Shown here in pieces: positions 6,161-8,686 of a stretch of DNA of 8,686 nucleotides (position 1 is the first letter of the stretch; the number at the start of each line of letters is the position of its first letter). Origin of the DNA: Dethiosulfatibacter sp. (lineage in GTDB: Bacteria; Bacillota; Clostridia; Tissierellales; Dethiosulfatibacteraceae); assembly GCA_030591825.1 (NCBI GenBank), contig JAUVAG010000026.1:1-8686 (forward strand). Reading direction: 5' to 3'. The translations under genes and the position numbers were made by a program. The notes beneath the pieces were generated by a model. That model made no database searches. It saw nothing but the letters and a program-made list of their open reading frames with translations, and was not told the origin of the DNA.

Positions 6161-7613
6161 CCTCAATTATTTCTGCAAGTTTTATAAGACCTTTCTTCAG
6201 CTCGTCCAATTGTGCATAGGAATATGATAATCTTAAGTTTGAATTATTTTTTAGGCTGTAAATAAATCCAGGATTGAATAGAAGTTTTTCCTCCAAAGCC
6301 GTTTCGAATACCTTGTCCATATTTGTCTTTCTTTTAAGCCTAAGCCATATATAGTATCCACCTTGAGGTATATTCCAATCTGCAATATCAGAATAATAAT
6401 CCTCCAATACATCCAATACGAAATCCCTTCTATTTTTCAGTTTCTTTCTAAATATCTTTAAATGCTCCTCATAGAGTCCGCTTTCAATCCATTCGGTCAT
6501 TGCCCACTGTGACAATGAGCTTGCCCCGTAATCAGTCTGCATCTTGATGTCCCCAAGCCTTTCAACCACAGCTTCAGGTCCAGCCACCCATCCTATTCTT
6601 AGTCCAGGCGCAAGTGATTTAGATGCAGTTCCAAGATACAGCACATTTCCAGTAGAGTCCATGGTTTTAATAGGCTTTGATGGAGGTTCATCCAACCACA
6701 GTTCCCTGTATGCATCATCTTCAATCAAGGGCATCCTGTGGGAAATGCACCAATCAAGTACTTCTCTTCTTCTTTCTTCCGACATGTTTATTGAAGTAGG
6801 ATTATGAAAGGATGGAATGGTATACATTATGGAATTTTCACTATCGTTGCTGTCTATAATCCAGGGCATCATTCCACTTCTGTCCATGGGAATTCCCTTC
6901 ATTTTCATTCCATTGGATTGAAAGATCCTCAAAGAATTCACATATGAAGGTTCTTCAGCATAAACTATCGAGCCAGGTTTAAGTATGCTTATGGAAATAA
7001 GCTGCAAAGCCTGAAGTGATCCTGAAACTATGAGAAGCTCTGACGGCTTCACATCAAGTCCATGAATTTTCAAATATTTACTTAGTGCTTTTCTCAGCTC
7101 CAAAAGACCAAGAGGCTCAATATAGTTAAGTGAAAACGCCCTTGATGGAATCTTGTCGAGAACCTTCTTCATCATCTCGTGGGGAAAAAGTTCAGGAGCC
7201 ATTTCCCCTGTGCTTAGTCTTGTTATGGTATTGTCAAACTCCAGCATGTTTATAGTCTGTATAGTTGGTTGATTAGCTTTATGTATCCCCGATTCAATGT
7301 ATCTGTTCCATTCAGGAGTATTGCCAGAAAGCATCATAGACCATGTATTATTGACTATCTCAGAGCCCCTTCCATACTTTCCTTCAATGATTCCCAAAGA
7401 AATGAGCTCTGAATAAGCTTCAACAATTGTGCTTCTATTGACAGATAGCAGTTCTGCCAACTTTCTCTGTGATGGAAGCTTCTGTCCTGTAATCCAATCA
7501 CCCTTTATTATTTTCATCTTTATATATCCAAGTATTTGGTCTGTTAATGGTACCTTGATGTTTCTATCTACTGAAAATTCAAAATCCACTGTACCCCGTG
7601 ATTTCTCACTCAT
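6153..7613 (-). CDS. MocR/PdxR-type transcriptional regulator (GntR HTH + aminotransferase domain)
   Basis: This 486-residue protein has a two-domain MocR build. The N-terminal GntR-type winged helix spans about residues 18-88 (VPLTDQILGYIKMKI, LPSQRKLAELLSVNRSTIVEAY, GIIEGKYGRGSEI). A fold-type I aminotransferase domain follows from about 125. PLP-binding features are HNPTS (270-274), IEDDAY (297-302), the Schiff-base Lys332 in TASKSLAPGLRIGW, and Arg461 in LRLSYSY as the likely carboxylate ligand. Such proteins (GabR, PdxR, TauR, DdlR) sense PLP or an amino compound and control a nearby operon; some relatives act as true aminotransferases instead. The ligand is unknown. It faces the polyamine operon convergently, so a regulatory link is possible but not shown. 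The start ATG overlaps the stop of the upstream gene (ATGA) and has no well-placed ribosome binding site, which points to translational coupling. Confidence 0.88.
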   Translation of the reverse strand: MSEKSRGTVDFEFSVDRNIKVPLTDQILGYIKMKIIKGDWITGQKLPSQRKLAELLSVNRSTIVEAYSELISLGIIEGKYGRGSEIVNNTWSMMLSGNTPEWNRYIESGIHKANQPTIQTINMLEFDNTITRLSTGEMAPELFPHEMMKKVLDKIPSRAFSLNYIEPLGLLELRKALSKYLKIHGLDVKPSELLIVSGSLQALQLISISILKPGSIVYAEEPSYVNSLRIFQSNGMKMKGIPMDRSGMMPWIIDSNDSENSIMYTIPSFHNPTSINMSEERRREVLDWCISHRMPLIEDDAYRELWLDEPPSKPIKTMDSTGNVLYLGTASKSLAPGLRIGWVAGPEAVVERLGDIKMQTDYGASSLSQWAMTEWIESGLYEEHLKIFRKKLKNRRDFVLDVLEDYYSDIADWNIPQGGYYIWLRLKRKTNMDKVFETALEEKLLFNPGFIYSLKNNSNLRLSYSYAQLDELKKGLIKLAEIIEEK

Positions 7614-8125
7614 TTGTTTTGTGTTGCCAATCCTTTTAGAAAGCCTATTAAATATTCGTCACTACATCTTTTATAATGCTTGTGTCCTTCTTTTCTGAAA
7701 AATGTTGTGAGATCCCCTTTTGAAACATAAATACCAGATCCTTTAAACAAATCTACCATGTCATCATTGGTTAGGGAAAAAGCTATTTTCAATTTCTTAA
7801 GGATCACATTATTGACACTTTTACGGCTCTTGATTGCAAGTGGAGGCTTTTCAGACTGTCCTTCTTTGGGTTCCTGCTTTCCTCTTTTTAATATTATGAA
7901 TCCATTTAAGAAAGATTCCAAGGCAACATTATCACACTTAAGGTATTCTCCCATGGCAACTGCAGCACTGGTTTCCTCTTCACTGCTATATTCATCACCC
8001 TTAAACATTTTTAATAATTCATCTTCAGTTATTTCATAATCTCCAAGATTAAATATTTCCGCCATATCTGTTGTTTCCAGATCAAGGTTGTCCCTTAATT
8101 CTATCATTATCTCATTATTATTCAT
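7610..8125 (-). CDS. DUF1456 family protein (YehS-like)
   Basis: This 171-residue soluble protein is built from two related halves. Half 1 (about 3-77) runs from IMIELRDNLDL through MAEIFNLGDYEITEDELLKMF to FLNGFI. Half 2 (about 104-166) runs from VNNVILKKLKIAFSL through MVDLFKGSGIYVSKGDLTTFF to FLKGLA. The duplicated helix-rich unit, the FFRK-(E)-GHKHYKRC segment (142-154) and the length match E. coli YehS and other DUF1456 members from memory. The linker (about 81-103) is charged and variable. No biochemical role is established for the family. AGGAGAGG (minus strand, 8138-8131) lies five bases ahead of the ATG. It is the first gene of a two-gene unit with the MocR-type regulator, sharing ATGA, so the two products are likely made together. 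That pairing is the only functional clue. Confidence 0.87.
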   Translation of the reverse strand: MNNNEIMIELRDNLDLETTDMAEIFNLGDYEITEDELLKMFKGDEYSSEEETSAAVAMGEYLKCDNVALESFLNGFIILKRGKQEPKEGQSEKPPLAIKSRKSVNNVILKKLKIAFSLTNDDMVDLFKGSGIYVSKGDLTTFFRKEGHKHYKRCSDEYLIGFLKGLATQNK

Positions 8126-8158
8126 TAGTACCTCTCCTGTTTCTTTTTTATTTACTCA

Positions 8159-8167
8159 ATTATAGCA
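8159..8167 (-). promoter_or_regulatory. Extended -10 promoter of the DUF1456-mocR unit
   Basis: On the minus strand the sequence reads TGC-TATAAT (8167 down to 8159), a consensus -10 with the TGn extension. No strong -35 is present; TTGTTT about 19 bp upstream is the nearest match. Transcription would start near 8152, giving a leader of about 25 nt with the ribosome binding site at 8138-8131. Confidence 0.6.
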
Positions 8168-8205
8168 TACTATGAAAACTAAAAAACAATTAGACTCTAC
8201 AAAAG

Positions 8206-8214
8206 TGATATAAT
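8206..8214 (+). promoter_or_regulatory. Extended -10 promoter of the 77-residue orphan gene
   Basis: TGA-TATAAT (8206-8214) is a consensus -10 with a TGn extension and no clear -35. It diverges from the minus-strand promoter, with the two -10 boxes 44 bp apart. Transcription should start near 8221, almost on top of the ribosome binding site AGAGGTGAT (8221-8229), so the leader would be only about a dozen bases. Confidence 0.55.
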
Positions 8215-8232
8215 TATGGTAGAGGTGATGAA

Positions 8233-8466
8233 ATGAAAAAGACTATTTTTCTAATAATCTTTTTACTTGTACTAGTTTCCGCTCTATTAATACTAAATCC
8301 TTTTTCAGATATAAATAGAGATGCTGAATTAGAAGATATTCCTCTTCAAGAATCCGGCTTCATGAAACTGAAAGAAAGAAATCCAATTATTTCGAACATT
8401 GAAACCGACATATTCAGAGACAGCATAATAGATGTAACTTCAAAAAAAGACAGTATCCCACCTTGA
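8233..8466 (+). CDS. Small single-pass membrane or secreted protein, unknown
   Basis: The protein has 77 residues. MKK is followed by an uninterrupted hydrophobic segment (about 5-21, IFLIIFLLVLVSALLIL) and then a mostly acidic and polar tail of about 55 residues (ELEDIPLQES, NIETDIFRDSIIDV, ending in DSIPP). This pattern suits an N-terminal membrane anchor with the tail outside the cell. There is no lipobox cysteine and no clear signal peptidase site. I do not recognise the family. Its own extended -10 promoter and the AGAGGTGAT ribosome binding site directly ahead of the ATG support expression. A run of seven A's near the 3' end raised the question of a frameshift, but neither other frame extends the protein usefully. 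It could be a complete small protein or the surviving start of a decayed longer gene. Confidence 0.6.
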   Translation: MKKTIFLIIFLLVLVSALLILNPFSDINRDAELEDIPLQESGFMKLKERNPIISNIETDIFRDSIIDVTSKKDSIPP

Positions 8467-8565
8467 GTTTCCGTAAAATGTAATATAAAAAATATAACGG
8501 TAGCAAAACAGCAAAATATTAATAGACAATCATGCGGAAAGTTAAACAAAGGAAAAAATCCATCA

Positions 8566-8597
8566 ATTAATAATCACTTTCGCAAGTGATTATTAAT
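8566..8597. repeat. Perfect 14-bp inverted repeat (hairpin), possible terminator
   Basis: ATTAATAATCACTT (8566-8579) and AAGTGATTATTAAT (8584-8597) are perfectly complementary around TCGC. On the plus strand no T-run follows. On the minus strand a TTTTTT run comes about seven bases after the stem, so it would fit better as the terminator of a gene entering from the right edge. A smaller dyad, TCTGT-TAG-ACAGA (8597-8609), abuts it. A role as a protein-binding site or as part of a dispersed repeat cannot be excluded. Confidence 0.6.
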
Positions 8598-8614
8598 CTG
8601 TTAGACAGACAATG

Positions 8615-8686
8615 TTATGAATGATAGTTTTTAATCAGCAAATTTGAAACATAACTGACTGCACCGCTGACGTTTAATTTTGAACC
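8615..8686 (-). CDS. Possible C-terminal end of a minus-strand gene (partial)
   Basis: The minus-strand frame entering at the right edge stays open for 23 codons (beginning GSKLNVSGAVSYVSN) and stops with TAA at 8617-8615. The strong hairpin at 8566-8597 lies 18 bp beyond the stop, and on this strand it is followed by a T-run, which is what a gene end would look like. The piece is too short to recognise a family, and an open frame of this length is expected by chance, so this is only a suggestion. Confidence 0.22.
   Translation of the reverse strand, partial: GSKLNVSGAVSYVSNLLIKNYHS

Noticed and set aside
7758..8039. 93-codon plus-strand open frame opposite the DUF1456 gene.
   Set aside because: It is the antisense of a recognised family with a good ribosome binding site and promoter, and it has no signals of its own.
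8440..8500. Frameshift at the A-run in the 77-residue gene that would extend the protein.
   Set aside because: Both alternative frames reach a stop within about 15 codons, so no longer product is restored.

Overview
The window is AT-rich DNA with short intergenic gaps, overlapping operon genes and strong AGGAG-type ribosome binding sites. It reads as a chromosomal segment of a low-GC Gram-positive bacterium, most likely of the Clostridia/Tissierellia type. This placement rests on base composition and on the families present (short PLP-fold SpeA, E. coli-like SpeD, two clostridial-style SpeE proteins), not on a marker gene. No rRNA, tRNA, CRISPR array, transposase or phage gene was seen.

Left part (1-1083): the 3' end of a DUF502 membrane-protein gene, then a 31-bp element that looks like a MerR-type operator/promoter. 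This precedes a single gene for a free-standing B3/4 (PheRS-beta-like) domain protein, which is closed by a good intrinsic terminator.

Centre (1177-6160): a complete polyamine operon with its own promoter and a terminator at its end. The order is aguB (N-carbamoylputrescine amidase), speE copy 1, speD (AdoMet decarboxylase), speA (arginine decarboxylase of the aminotransferase fold) and speE copy 2. Every junction overlaps or abuts (8, 1 and 20 bp overlaps, then 0 bp). The expected chemistry is arginine to agmatine (SpeA), N-carbamoylputrescine to putrescine (AguB), AdoMet to decarboxylated AdoMet (SpeD), and aminopropyl transfer (SpeE). Two things stand out. There are two clearly diverged aminopropyltransferases. 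Agmatine deiminase (AguA), which should make the substrate of AguB, is absent from the operon, as is agmatinase. One SpeE may therefore act on agmatine, N-carbamoylputrescine or spermidine rather than putrescine; this is a hypothesis.

Right part (6153-8686): convergent to the operon is a two-gene minus-strand unit, a DUF1456 (YehS-like) gene followed, with a 4-bp ATGA overlap, by a MocR/PdxR-type regulator (GntR winged helix plus aminotransferase domain). A compact divergent promoter region separates it from a 77-residue membrane-anchored orphan protein on the plus strand. The last 220 bases hold a perfect 14-bp-stem hairpin and possibly the last 23 codons of a minus-strand gene entering from the right.
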